Source: Chara braunii (Eukaryota > Streptophyta > Charophyceae > Charales > Characeae). Taken from it: a DNA stretch of 28,868 nucleotides. Below, piece by piece: positions 8,477 to 18,879 of this stretch (positions are counted from its first letter, which is position 1; each line of letters starts with the position of its first letter). A program made the position numbers and the translations under genes. The stretch spans positions 137,170 to 166,037 of the forward strand of contig BFEA01000950.1 in assembly GCA_003427395.1 (NCBI GenBank), written 5' to 3'. The notes under the pieces were generated by a model. The model made no database searches. It saw nothing but the letters and a program-made list of their open reading frames with translations, and had not been told where the DNA came from.

Positions 8477-10684
8477 ATGCAGAGGGGCGGNAGGGACACA
8501 CGGCCACGCCAGGGGCCCCAGAGGATGGAGGGAAGGGGCGAGCAGCATGAGCCGCCTAGGAGGGAGCCTACGCCTGAGTTTGATAACGACAACATTGAGC
8601 TCTTCTTGGACGTATATCGGGATCATGAGGCACAGAGAGTGTGGTCAGTGGCGGAGAGGATTCACCACTTTAGGGGTATAGGGCGGTTCGAGGAGCCTGT
8701 CGCTCAGATATGCGAGGAGGTCCTGACTTGGCCAGATGTGGAGGCCGGGATGCAGAGGTTGAGAACTTCCCCTAGGGGGCGTGATGGCATGCCCATTCGA
8801 TTGGAGGAGGGGAACGCAGATGAGTTCATCCCCGCGTATGAGCACTACATGTTGAGTCTGGGGGTTGCGCAGGAGGAATGGGTACGGGCCCTACTTATCT
8901 GGACGAGGCAGGTAGAGAGGCAGGTGGCCAAACAGATTTGGGAGAGGGCTCGAGACTGGGAGGACTGTCAGGCCCAACTTAGGAGGGCCTACGGACGGCC
9001 ACAGCACGAAAGGCGCGAGCCCAGAGTTGAGAGGCGGCGGCGAAGCAAGAGGCCAAGGGAACCGGCACCGAGAGAGGCGGGGCTGGCCAGAGAGACGAGG
9101 GGAGCCCCAGCCCAGCGGGAGGATGAGCCCGCAGGGCCCGCATTGGCAGCGGAGTTGTTCCCTGCTTGTGGCCTCCGAGCGGTTGAGTTTCGGCGGATTA
9201 CGAGCGAGGAGTTGAGGCCGCCCTCGCCACTGCCATCAACGCAGGAGTTGGACATACCAAGAGAGACGCCATTCCGAAGCTTAGCGACTCATCTCGATGT
9301 ATCCCAATGGGAGGCCTCACGGCTGGGAGAGGGCTCAGTTGAGCCGGCGTGCTACGTGCGATTGGAGGAGCCCCTCGACCCCGAGATGGAGACAGACATG
9401 CGAGACCGAGAGGAGCCGCAGGATCCTGAGATGGCAGCCGAGCGGCCGGATCCGATACGACCTCAGGGTACAGAGGCGATTACGATTGGGGACGATACCC
9501 CTCCATGCTCCCCAGCTCCAGAGCCAGCACAGCGTTCATGGCCAGAGGCGATTCCTGAGCCACGCAGTGAGGAGATTCCGGAGCTTTCTCCTGATGTCAC
9601 CACTATGCCTGAGCAAAAGGCGGAGGCAGAGGACCAGGGAGTGTGTGAGAGAGCGAGGATGGAGGCACCCCTTGACTTGCCCTCGGCCACGCAAGTGACC
9701 AAGAGCCCGGATATCGAGGAGCCCGTTTTAGCAGAGTTACCGCCAGTAGTGTCGTGTGCGAGCGAAGGGATGGAGGAGGAGGCGTTGACTCCAGGAGGCC
9801 AGGGGCCGCGAGTGGAAGGAACCCCAAGAGAGACCCGCGAAGAGAAGTCCGCCCGAGTGAGGGTCCGTCTGGGCGAGATACACGCAGGACAGGCTGAGAT
9901 GGAGGCGGCGAGGATAGAGCCGACACCGCCGGTCGAGCCCAAGACGAGTGAGCAGAGGATCGACGAGTTATGGGCTAGGTATGAGAGCCAGAGGGATGCA
10001 ACCCGCCAGAGGTCACGAGAGGCAGGACGGGCGGACGAGGAGACGAGTGAGTTAAGAGAGATGGGGGACTTGGGGTTCTCCGCGACCAGGCAGGCGATTG
10101 AGCGTATGGATCGGAGGGTATGCGAGACGGCAGTCACATCTTTCCAGTGGTATAATCTACTCAGCAATGAGCTCAGGATTAAGGAGTTGGAGGTAGAGCA
10201 CCTGACTACCCAACTTGTCGAGGAGAGGGCGAGGAGCCAGGCTAGAGAGGTTGAGTGGGAGAGGAGATTTGGGGAGATGACGACCGCTGTGGATAGGCTC
10301 TCGGTAGCCTGGGAGGCTAGCCAGATAGGGCGAGCCGGTGCCGATGGCGAGGGCCGGGGGATGCGCGCCTCGCCGAGCCAAGGAGCAGCAGTGGAGGTCC
10401 CTCGACAGAGTGAACCGATGGAGGAGGTGCCTTTGGAAGCAGTTGAGGAGGAAGGTGGTGCACAGGAGTCGCTCATGACTATATCCACGGAGAGGAGAGG
10501 TTCGCGCTTGCATGAGCTGGCGACAGCCATGGGGATAGGCACTCCACAGAAGAGGCCTCAGAAACTCGATGCTCCAGAGCAGGCCCCGAGGTTGGGAGAG
10601 TTGAGGGCAGAGCTGGGCTCCTGGGCCACGGAGACGGACTCAGAGGGCCCGACTCGAGGCAGCAGCAGCAGCAGGAGGTCATGA
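8477..10684 (+). CDS. Third gene: Gag-like protein downstream of integrase, main part (about 735 aa)
   Basis: Open frame from the first ATG at 8477 to TGA 10682-10684, the longest uninterrupted frame of the element (one n at 8491). Residues about 35-180 resemble a capsid-like segment: IELFLDVYRDHE, EEGNADEFIPAYEHYML, EWVRALLIWTRQVE, then WEDCQAQLRRAYGRP, echoing the WAKFGDLMRRKYRLGD end of Gag. Next come a basic stretch (ERREPRVERRRRSKRPRE), a long Pro/Glu-rich disordered middle (about residues 200-480) and a Glu/Arg-rich coiled coil (about 500-630). No signal peptide or membrane segment is seen, so it is not an Env. The function is unknown; the proposal of a second Gag or nucleocapsid partner is inference. 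Confidence 0.72.
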   Translation: MQRGXRDTRPRQGPQRMEGRGEQHEPPRREPTPEFDNDNIELFLDVYRDHEAQRVWSVAERIHHFRGIGRFEEPVAQICEEVLTWPDVEAGMQRLRTSPRGRDGMPIRLEEGNADEFIPAYEHYMLSLGVAQEEWVRALLIWTRQVERQVAKQIWERARDWEDCQAQLRRAYGRPQHERREPRVERRRRSKRPREPAPREAGLARETRGAPAQREDEPAGPALAAELFPACGLRAVEFRRITSEELRPPSPLPSTQELDIPRETPFRSLATHLDVSQWEASRLGEGSVEPACYVRLEEPLDPEMETDMRDREEPQDPEMAAERPDPIRPQGTEAITIGDDTPPCSPAPEPAQRSWPEAIPEPRSEEIPELSPDVTTMPEQKAEAEDQGVCERARMEAPLDLPSATQVTKSPDIEEPVLAELPPVVSCASEGMEEEALTPGGQGPRVEGTPRETREEKSARVRVRLGEIHAGQAEMEAARIEPTPPVEPKTSEQRIDELWARYESQRDATRQRSREAGRADEETSELREMGDLGFSATRQAIERMDRRVCETAVTSFQWYNLLSNELRIKELEVEHLTTQLVEERARSQAREVEWERRFGEMTTAVDRLSVAWEASQIGRAGADGEGRGMRASPSQGAAVEVPRQSEPMEEVPLEAVEEEGGAQESLMTISTERRGSRLHELATAMGIGTPQKRPQKLDAPEQAPRLGELRAELGSWATETDSEGPTRGSSSSRRS

Positions 10685-11166
10685 GTGAGCCCACCACCAT
10701 CGTGAGCCCTCAGCCATCGGAATTATGTGGGGATGAGGTGGTGGTGGAGACAGAGAGGGCTCATGAGAAAGGAACCCGAGAGTTGGATATGCCAGACGAC
10801 AGGCTAGGGAGCACAGCCGCACGAAGGGGTGGAGGTGCTGAGGCTATGGAGACCGGACCCCAGGGCCGTATGGGATCGTCCTCGTGTCATGATGTGACTA
10901 CTGGGACCATGGGGGCGCCTTCGGCATCGAGTTCGCAAGGAAGAAAAAAAAAGACTGTCAGGTGGCACGATACCTCCTGTTTTTGGTGCAAGGAGGAAGG
11001 GCATAGAGCCGTGGACTGCCCAGAGCTCCTTGAGGATAAGGCCGAGGAGCGAGTTGCGGAGGTCGACGACAAATTCTATGACAGACAGGGCAGGATAGTG
11101 GAGCGAGCTCCAAATGGGGCCAGGGCTCAGTTATATAGGCAAAACCAGGAGGAATTGTGTAAGTAG
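10681..11166 (+). CDS. Third gene, C-terminal part with perfect CCHC zinc knuckle (161 aa)
   Basis: ATG 10681 overlaps the previous stop as ATGA, so this frame is -1 to the preceding one. The frame also runs upstream through a CAG repeat (5 x CAG at about 10657-10671, encoding Gln). It encodes a basic GRKKKTVRWHDTS followed by CFWCKEEGHRAVDC, a complete C-X2-C-X4-H-X4-C knuckle (10978, 10987, 11002, 11017), then a charged tail ending at TAG 11164-11166. Such knuckles bind RNA in Gag nucleocapsid domains. Either it was originally fused to the 735-aa frame and separated by an indel, or it is made by stop-restart coupling. Confidence 0.7.
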   Translation: MSEPTTIVSPQPSELCGDEVVVETERAHEKGTRELDMPDDRLGSTAARRGGGAEAMETGPQGRMGSSSCHDVTTGTMGAPSASSSQGRKKKTVRWHDTSCFWCKEEGHRAVDCPELLEDKAEERVAEVDDKFYDRQGRIVERAPNGARAQLYRQNQEELCK

Positions 11167-11594
11167 GGATCGGTCTGTCTATATATTGATAGGACTAGAG
11201 ATCCTTGACACACACAGGGCGGGGTTAGGGGTGTGCATATCTTGAGTCAGTTGAGAGGGTCCTAGATGTGTGTGTGCGTAGGAGTGGTGGAATGAGTTTC
11301 TATCTGATTGCACATATACGTTTGACTTTTGTTCGCTTGTTTCCCCTTGAGTTTCTTCGTGGGCTACGACCCAGGGGTAGGACTCAGCTGTGTGATATAT
11401 GAGACCATTTAGTTATATTTGGTTTCGTGACTCAGAGGCTATTGCTGCTCTGAATGGGATTTGGGGGGTTATAGCACTCGGGGTGTAAGTTTTCCCAGTA
11501 GGAGAGGACAAGGGCTAGGTATTATGTGCATGATTAGGCAGATGCTGTGTTCCCGAGTGTACTTGATGAGTGTACAGTGGGGTTATGAGTCCTA
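11167..11594 (+). other. Non-coding 3' region of the retroelement before the MITE
   Basis: About 430 bp, GT-rich, with short TGTGTG runs. No coding frame, promoter or terminator is recognised. Confidence 0.5.
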
Positions 11595-12116
11595 CAACAG
11601 AAAAGTTTCCCAGAATTAAATAATCATTCTATAGTAAAATTACATTCTAAATTTCAAATTTTCATTCCGTCTTAAAAAATATCATTCCAATTTTAAAATT
11701 TTCCGTCTTACTTGAAAACTTTCCTTCCAATAATGGGGTATCCCTTCTTATTTGAACTGGATGTTAGAGATGGAATGAAAGTCTGGATGATTTCATGAAA
11801 CATTTTAATTGGACTGATATTCTAAGTAAGGATTTCCTGTCATAAAAAGTTTAATCCAATCTAAATTAGAAGATATTTGTTGTAGTAGAATGAAAGTTTA
11901 ATTAAAACATTTCATAAACTTATCCAGACTTTCATTCCATCTTGAACAAATAGATATAGTTGGAAGGGAAGACTCATATTTAGACGGGAACTTATCAAAT
12001 AAAACTGAAAATTCTAGAATTGAATAAACATTGGAATGATAATTTATAAATATGAAGGATTTGCTTTTTATGGAATGTTTTTTCAACTTTCATTTCTCGT
12101 GGGAATTTTTCTGTTG
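11595..12116. mobile_element. 522-bp foldback MITE-like element, copy 1 (inside the retrotransposon)
   Basis: The left end CAACAGAAAAGTTTCCCA and the reverse complement of the right end CAACAGAAAAATTCCCA form terminal inverted repeats. A second inverted pair lies inside: AGATGGAATGAAAGTCTGG near 11767-11785 and its complement near 11924-11943, extending over about 44 bp each. A full-length copy of identical length (522 bp) is at 17792-18313. Flanks are TA on both sides (11593-11594, 12117-12118), suggesting a TA target duplication, although copy 2 has TTT on both sides. It has no coding capacity. The superfamily is undecided. Confidence 0.82.
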
Positions 12117-12118
12117 TA

Positions 12119-12975
12119 CTCAGACAGGCGGGGTGTTGAGTTGAGTGCTTGTATTCGATTGTTGGGGGGAGGCATTCTACTCCCTGAGTATACTATGAGT
12201 TGAGATCCTATGAGACTTGCCTTGTGACGATCACTATCACTCTCACATGTGTGGATTTGTCTCGATGAATGTTTGGTTTTATCTGAGAGAGGTACAGGAT
12301 ACATCTCATGGGCATGATTGTATAAATCATAAAGTTGTCTACCCTCCGGTATACTCATGCGGTCTGCTGCAAGCGGACGAGAAGGCAGAGTATAAGGAGG
12401 GGAAGTGCAGCCTGTTTGTAAAAAAAAAAAAAAAAAACTGTGAGAATCCTACGGGATTGATTGATTCAGGAGTTTGCATGTTTGGTCGCACTAAACACCG
12501 TTGCCTACTAGGTTGTATAGGGACCTAGAAGGTGGTCCCTCAATTTGAGTTGTTTGATGATTAAGGCCCCCTTCATGGTTATCTAGGTGGAAATTGCATT
12601 ATATGTAGGCCCCTTCATGATTTTGGAAGAGGTCGTGTTAGGAGTCATCCCATACAAAAAGGGGATGGCCAGGAAATTTTTATGAGAGGCGCCCTTTACT
12701 AAAGTAAAAGTGAGTAAGAAGTCGACTGGTATAGAAAACATTGTTTGTGTTGATAAAGTCTGACGAGAGGGAAACATGTTTGCTTGAAACATTTGGAAAG
12801 GGCGAGAGATGCCTCAGGATGGGCGACTGCTAGCTCTGATCAAGTCGGGAGTCGCGGCCATGTGAATCCGGCAGGGATGGTTTGTGATTGAGCGAAGGAT
12901 GTCGTACCTATTATAGGAGGGTCGGTAAATGCCTTCAGACCTCTGCGTAGTCCCGCAGCGGCCTGTAAGTTTGTT
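12119..12975 (+). other. Sequence between MITE and the most likely 3' LTR start; contains purine tract and A18 run
   Basis: No coding frame is recognised. A purine-rich stretch AAGGAGGGGAAG (about 12393-12405, followed by TG) is the best polypurine-tract candidate for plus-strand priming; if correct, the LTR would begin at 12406. An A-run at about 12420-12437 is followed by TGTGAGAATCC. Which TG starts the LTR cannot be decided, because the matching part of the 5' LTR is outside the window. Confidence 0.45.
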
Positions 12976-15565
12976 TGTGACACCCCGATTGGCCACCTGT
13001 GCTAATCCTGAGACATATTTAAAGGGATACCAAGCTAACAGTAAAGCTTAGTGTCACCTGGGCGCAACCCCTAGTGGATGGCTACTAGCTGGCACAACCC
13101 GACTGTGGGGCAAGGTAAGAGTTTAAGGGGAGTTGCCCGCCTCAGGGAAATTGTCTTGCAGGATAAGAGTCAAGTCTTTTGGAGGCCCTGATGGATTGAT
13201 TATCGGGGACATACCTGTCGTTGTATAACCAGCGGGAGGATACCGCCGCTAAGGTAACAACGCGGTGGGCCGTAGGCCTGGCCCGATCAGCCAGGCTACG
13301 GTGGGCCCAGATAGGGACCTGGCATTTCTGTACTAGACTGCAGAAAAGGCCGAGAAGGCTATAAGCTATATGTATGTATTTTGGTTGGTGGTGAGAAAAT
13401 TGTTGAGAGAAGTCAAAAATGTCTTCATAGGTCTCATTCGAAGCCCGCGTCGCTAGTTATGGCTCTGCTTACGAGAAAGAGGTTAACTGGGACACCCAAC
13501 GAGAGGCCGGCGGTTGTCTAGGACGAAAAAGAAGAGGATGGTTTAGTGGCCTTTGGAACTTATGTTGTAGTATTGATGCGTAATACACCGGCGTCCTGGT
13601 GTCAGGGCGAGGGAGACCCAGGTTGAAACCCTGGCAGCATATAGTTGTGGTGGCACGGTCTGATGGAGGCCTCAACCCTGAAGTCCGTCGGCTAATCAGA
13701 TTGATTCTAATCTCGTCAGCATTTGGAATGTGAGGAAGTCTAAAACTTTTTTATTTGGAGACGCGACGGGGACGTCGCTTAATATGGTCTGGTAAGCTGT
13801 CGGAGCGAATACCCTTACAAGGGTATCCGCCCTGGTTTTTGCAAGTGACAGAAACGCTCGGCTAACCAGGATTTTGAGTGCCCATGCGGGAGAATGTGAG
13901 GGTCGTCAGCGCGAGGGTCAGGGTCTGCCTTGTCCCGGTAGGGAGTATGTGGACGCGCAATCTTGAGGCGCACGTGTGATTTTTCTGATTGAGATAGGCG
14001 GCCGGTCTAGTCGACCGGCCCGGGCCATGTTACGGCTCTGATTAGGGGTAAAAGTCTGTTATTTTTGTAGTTTTTTGTCGGCGCGCGCGACCGGTGGTAG
14101 GCTGGCACAAACACTTAGGGGGCTGGGAGGGTAACCGGGGCGGTATCCTGGCGCGACAGGGCTCGCGATACCACTTCATGTGGGAAGCCGCGCCTGCTAG
14201 TCACAGGCTTGGGCTTAGCCCTATTGGTTACAGCGATGGACTTGTGACATGGAGATACGGGGATCAAGACTGGCGGACGGCGGCACGGGAGCAATGGAGC
14301 GGCGAGATGCCGAGGGGTTGAGGGTCCCGCGGAACTATCCCCCTTTCTTTTTTTGTGTTTAAGGGAGCCCTACCACGGACCAGCGCCGCAAGGCTACGGG
14401 AGCACTGGCAGGGCCCGCGGCTCGCTTCCCCCTTCAAACGATCCCCCAGCCTTACTTTTCCTTCTTTATTTTTGAGGGTTACTTAAACCCCATTGAGATT
14501 AAGGTTGAGGGCTGCTAAAAGGAGAGGCGGGGGGGGCGTCTGCTGTAGTCAGGTTTCCCCGAGGCACTCATCAATGCCAGGGCGACACAAAGGGGGTCTG
14601 CATGGTTGGCCAGGTAAGGGTGACGGAGGCAGACCCCGTGAGCGGACCTGGAACGTTAGCCGAGCCAGGTGCGCGTGCAGGAATAAGGAGGAGGGGTTGG
14701 ATCCAGTAGAGGACCGGTGGGTGGAGCTGTTCCGGCCGCGACGGGCCGCGGGCGCTATCCTGGGCGGCGTAAAAATCGAATCGGTAGATTCGCGGGATAA
14801 CTGCGCTAAGGGGTAATACCCACAAACAGAGAATGACCCCGACCGCTAAACAGGCTGGGTACGTGCAAACGAGGGGTTGTTTGGGCTCGTAGGGTTGCCC
14901 CAGGGCCTATGGCCAGGCGGGTGTGCGGATGTCTGAATCCGGCCTCGAGATAGGGCTAGGTCCATGCGAGGAAAGTTGTAGAGAGGAGTGGCGTGAGGAC
15001 GGGCGGAAGCCCGAAAGTGCTGATACGGCAAAGTTCTCCGGTGCCCCGGGAGATCAGATCGGTGTAGGAAAGATCTGCGCGGTCAACAGTATAGAGGCTG
15101 GGAACGAACCTGGACGAAGGACGGGGGTAGGGGCAGGCGGAGGAACTGGGAGGCCTGCGAAAGGTGGGGAGGTGGAGAGAAGATTCGCATGGCCCCAGCG
15201 TGAGGCCGGCCCGCATAAGGTTCGAAATACGAACTAGGGGTGTGCGCAGTGGCAAGGCGGCTTGGGCCGAGTGAGCGTTGAAGTGTCGGGCGGGTGGAAA
15301 TCCTTCGGGACATCCGAAAAATTGCACTGATATGGAGAAGATTAGCATGACCGTTGCGCAAGAACGACACACGGGGATTGGGGAAAGGGGGAGCGTTCAC
15401 CTACGGGAACCCGGCCCGAAAAGGGGGGCAGATCCGCACGGCAGCCTGTCGAGGCCGGGTGGTACTAGAGGCTGGCCGGGCTCCGCGGAGCCAAGTCCTT
15501 CGGGACCTCCGCTAAGGGTGAGACGACACAGAGGAGGCTAACGCGGGTTCCGCACGCACGGAGGG

Positions 15566-15573
15566 TATAAAAG
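15566..15573 (+). promoter_or_regulatory. LTR TATA box (present only in the 3' LTR)
   Basis: TATAAAAG in a GC-rich background, the best core-promoter match in the LTR. Transcription would start around 15595-15605, defining the U3/R border. The block is absent from the 5' LTR, where transcription of the element would have to start. Confidence 0.6.
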
Positions 15574-15974
15574 AGAGTAGGCCGATGGCCGGGCGTTTGC
15601 TTCCTGGCGCTTGACAGCGGTCGGACCAACCGGTCGGAGTCTGGGGTACTAGTGGCCGCGCTCTGGAGGGCTAGCCTTGGTTTACGTCAACGGAGTGGCG
15701 AATGAACCAGGACGGGGGTCCTGTCAGGGTGCATTCGGAGATGGCGGGGGGGGCGATGCTGGGCGTAGTCAGATAAGCTTAGCGTGTTCGATCCTCGTCG
15801 AAATGGAGTGACGGAAAGAGAAGCTTGGGGGTTTTGGTACCGGGCGATCTCGAATATAGTGTCAGATTTAGTGCGGGAGTAGAGGGATTGGAGGCGGAGG
15901 GGAGTTAGAGATGGTGGAAGTAGAAATCGGGCGCAGTGGGGGAGGCACTGCGCTTTCGATCGTGCGTGGAAACG

Positions 15975-16130
15975 GGAGGGGAGACGGACTCCCAAGCCCT
16001 GACTAAGACCGAGAGGAAGCAGCGTAATCTGCTACTGGGGGGACAGGGATCGGGGAAAGGGCAGGCTCCCCAAGCCCTTGCCGCACCACCACCTGTCACC
16101 ACGGCCGCCCCAGCGCCCGCGCCAACCGGA
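15975..16130 (+). repeat. 156-bp segment of gag embedded in the LTR end
   Basis: Positions 15975-16130 align without gaps to gag 2476-2631 with only a handful of differences. The same segment, cut short by the 285-bp deletion, is in the 5' LTR at 1224-1279. In gag it encodes QALTKAQRKQRN and an Ala/Pro-rich linker. The shared segment means either that the LTR captured part of gag or that gag recruited LTR sequence, before this copy inserted. Confidence 0.88.
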
Positions 16131-16152
16131 CCGATGCGCTCGACACCTCCCA

Positions 16153-17008
16153 GCTGATAGCCTGGCTTGTACATTTTTAAAAGATCTATATCATTTTTTA
16201 TTGTTTTTCATTGTGTTTATGTTTTTTATTTTTTTTCTAATTTAAGCAAAGCTCAAGAACTAAAATTAAAATATGAGATTGTAGACCTCGAAAATATCTA
16301 CAACCCTATATTTTTATGTTTCGTTTTGATAATTCTTAGCCCACAAAACAAATACTTGAGGGTCCTACTAAAACCCATTTTTTCTGCATTTAAATATTTT
16401 ATCAACGCAATTTAGCGATCGGTGAATCATTCAACATGGAACCCATATTGAATTCAATTTCTGATACGTAGCCCATAGCGGCCGATGAAGCAGAAACGAT
16501 AATACAAGTAGTCACAATCGGCAATGACATATTCAAGTTGGACGGTGGAGCAAAATCCGCAAAACGTTGAAAATTTGGAGGAGATGCTGCTTGCACGGGT
16601 AGTATGGGGATCTGAGCGAATGAGGAGTGAAAGAAGCAACAACAAGAGGAATCTTTTTGAGAAGGTTTTGTATTTATGCATTGTGAAAGGCATGCAGAAT
16701 GGTCCCTTCTGTCAGACAATATGGCAAATCAAATATCATTATAGTAATCTTCTCATTAGATAGAGCAACGAACTCATCGTTGAGAAGCGATTGCAACATG
16801 GAAAAAATCTTCATATCTGAAACGTTCAAGGGGTCTGAAGGAAGAGGGGATCGTCCGTTCAATCGCATATTACTGAGTATGTTTCTCTGTCAATCAATGA
16901 ATGTTTCCCATATCCGTCCATCTTTTATTATTTTTGCAATTTAGACAAACATTAAAAAAACAACTTAGTCAAGACTTTTTGCATGCAAACCTTTTTCGCA
17001 TTGTCGAA
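16153..17008. other. AT-rich interval right of the retrotransposon, no gene recognised
   Basis: Abrupt drop in GC at 16160 marks the retroelement boundary. Short frames exist on both strands (for example 16402-16719 minus, containing PPNFQRFADFAPPSNLNM), but none has domain, length or splice support. Confidence 0.5.
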
Positions 17009-17571
17009 CTATTTGGCAAGGTAAGCACGCGAATTCGGAGTGTGGGTTGTTGATGCATCGTTAACATCGGGCACCACAATAACCCCCAAAGGATTTTGTG
17101 GTTGAGACGTGGCAAAAACATATCTTTTGCGTCCATTACGTTGAGATTGCAAATATGAATCACAAATACATGCAAGTTTACCGCCCCGTTGACAGAACGG
17201 AAGAGGTCTAAGTGCATCAGGAGAGAGCACATTCAACGCTCTCATAATCTGAGTTGCAGTTTCATCAGTAACAGGTTGGCATCCCACCCGGTTATCAATC
17301 AAGGTGGGCTCAAATACTTCTGTGGAATCTAAAAGATTAGTTTTCGCACCACAACTCATTTTCCTCTTGAATGTAGAATGAACACAATCATGTTTTGAAT
17401 CATTAGTAACACTATCATCTTCGTCATCGGTAAATACCGAGGTATTAGGCCTACCAAACAGACCTTGGCGCGAACCATAACCATAAGCATGACAAGTATA
17501 ACCACCCACCTCCACAGTCATCTTCTTAGCATCCTCAAGGGCAGTGTCGTCACCGTACACGTGACCTGCCG
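17009..17571 (-). CDS. Hypothetical protein or exon, unrecognised
   Basis: A 183-codon open frame on the minus strand in AT-rich DNA, preceded by CAG|GT at about 17571, which could be a splice acceptor. The product is mixed polar, with an acidic patch (VFTDDEDDSVTNDSKHD) and a Cys-containing segment (PFCQRGGKLACICDSY) near its middle. No known domain is seen. It could be an exon of a gene whose upstream exon is the minus frame at 18425-18612, with the MITE in the intron between them, but this is only a guess. Confidence 0.3.
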
Positions 17572-17621
17572 GTCATATGGCCCTCTGTCTGTGAACGACC
17601 AGACCACGAAAGCACGCTGTG

Positions 17622-17625
17622 TTTT

Positions 17626-17653
<28 letters not shown>
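17622..17653. repeat. T22-G10 homopolymer junction
   Basis: A run of 22 T followed directly by 10 G. A likely slippage and sequencing-error site. Confidence 0.85.
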
Positions 17654-17656
<3 letters not shown>

Positions 17657-17791
17657 GTTCACCCTGCTACAATCAACACATTAAGCACAAGCCTCACAAC
17701 GTAATGACATTAAATAATATATATATCGAAATATGCTACAAAAAAAACAAACAAAATATTTATTTTTGATAGTTGCACTTTTTTTTTATTT

Positions 17792-18313
17792 CAACAGAAA
17801 AATTTCTTAGAATTAAATAATCATTCTAGAGCAAAATTACATTCTAAATTTTAAATTTTCATTCCATCTTTAAAAATGTCATTCCAATTTTAAAATTTTT
17901 CGTCTTACTTCAAAACTTTTCTTCCAAGAATGAGGTATTCTTTCTTATTTGAACTACATGTTAGAGATGGAATGAAAGTCTGGATGAGTTCATAAAATAT
18001 TTTAATTGAACTGTCATTCTAAGTAAGGATTTCCAGTCATAAATAGGTTCATCCAATCTAAATTAGACGATATTTGTTGTAGTAGAATGAAAGTCTAATT
18101 AAAACATTCCATAAACTCGTTCAGACTTTCATTCCATCTTGAACAAATGGATGTAGTTGGAAGGGAAAGCTAATATTTAGATGGGAACTTATCAAACTAA
18201 ATCGAAAATTTTATAATTGGACAAACATTTGAATGATAATTTATAAATCTGAAGGATTTTTTTTCTTATGGAATGTTTTTTCAATTTTTATTTATCATGG
18301 GAATTTTCTGTTG
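17792..18313. mobile_element. 522-bp foldback MITE-like element, copy 2
   Basis: Same length and orientation as copy 1 (11595-12116), differing at scattered positions, with the same CAACAGAAAA / TTTTCTGTTG ends and the internal inverted pair (GATGGAATGAAAGTCTGGAT and its complement). It is flanked by TTT on each side. Identical length with independent substitutions argues for two old, full-length insertions of one family. Confidence 0.85.
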
Positions 18314-18424
18314 TTTAAATTTTTTGAATATGTATTCTTAAGATTGAAAGGAGAATATTATGGGGGGTTACCCTCCGATGATCCCCACCATCCTAGATAA
18401 AAAAAATGACTCCCCCCAGCCCAT

Positions 18425-18612
18425 AAAAAAAAAGTTGACCCCGGTATGCGTAACTCCGTGAACTGCCACTGATCACCATTTTCGTGATCGGTGACTCGTG
18501 AACGGTGAACAGGGTTACGACACTGTTGAAGGGTGTTCTCTTCTCGATATGCACGTTCAACTTTACCAAAAGGAGCACGATCGTCCCCAACATATTCATT
18601 TTCAACATTCAT
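18425..18612 (-). CDS. Possible coding exon, unrecognised
   Basis: The minus frame reads VENEYVGDDRAPFGKVERAY, then a charged stretch ending WQFTELRIP. Composition is protein-like and unlike the low-complexity sequence on both sides. The frame becomes low-complexity below about 18425. There is no ortholog I can name and no clear splice sites. Confidence 0.25.
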
Positions 18613-18782
18613 CTCTCATCATTTTGACTTTTTTCTGACCTCTCCGGGAAAGATTTACCTGGTAGCCCATTGGTCGTTGTCGCTGCACTCGGGCGACCAT
18701 TCCCCGAGCACAATGCACTCTCTGCTTTGCTTTATCGAACCGCAAAGATAACTTATATGCATTGACTTTATCTGTATTATAA

Positions 18783-18806
18783 TATTATTATTATTATTAT
18801 TGTTAC

Positions 18807-18879
<73 letters not shown>

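Larger units (their letters stand above)
1..16152 (+). mobile_element. Giant Ty3/gypsy LTR retrotransposon with an extra Gag-like gene, left end outside window
   Basis: Positions 1-1293 match 14410-16152 as direct repeats. They flank a primer site, Gag, protease, RT, RNase H, integrase and a further gene, in the order PR-RT-RH-IN that defines Ty3/gypsy. The IN tail has a GPY motif but no chromodomain follows. The tRNA-Asp primer site and very long LTRs recall the plant Athila-type branch, which also carries an ORF after integrase; this placement is inference. By eye the LTRs differ at roughly 5% of positions over the first 470 bp, so the insertion is not recent. All Gag-Pol frames are interrupted and the copy cannot be autonomous. 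Target-site duplication cannot be checked because the left flank is missing. Confidence 0.93.
12976..16152 (+). repeat. 3' LTR (14410-16152 proven by repeat match; left end inferred)
   Basis: From 14410 on, the sequence repeats window positions 1-1293 with two extra blocks (15490-15648 and 15791-16075) missing from the 5' copy. The left boundary is inferred: TGTGACACCCC at 12976 resembles common plant LTR 5' ends, but no polypurine tract touches it, and 12406 is an alternative. The right end is placed at CCCA 16149-16152, matching the CCA end of the 5' LTR; a short extra ACACCTC precedes it here. The LTR would be 3.2-3.7 kb, very long but within the range known for Athila/Ogre-type elements. 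Confidence 0.75.

Noticed and set aside
9463-10542. 359-codon minus-strand frame inside the third gene
   Set aside because: Antisense shadow of a Glu/Arg-rich coding sequence, giving Ser/Leu-rich low-complexity protein; the plus frame has the knuckle and coiled coil.
8477-11166. Third gene as an envelope protein
   Set aside because: No signal peptide, transmembrane segment or cleavage site; the CCHC knuckle and coiled coil fit a Gag-type protein instead.
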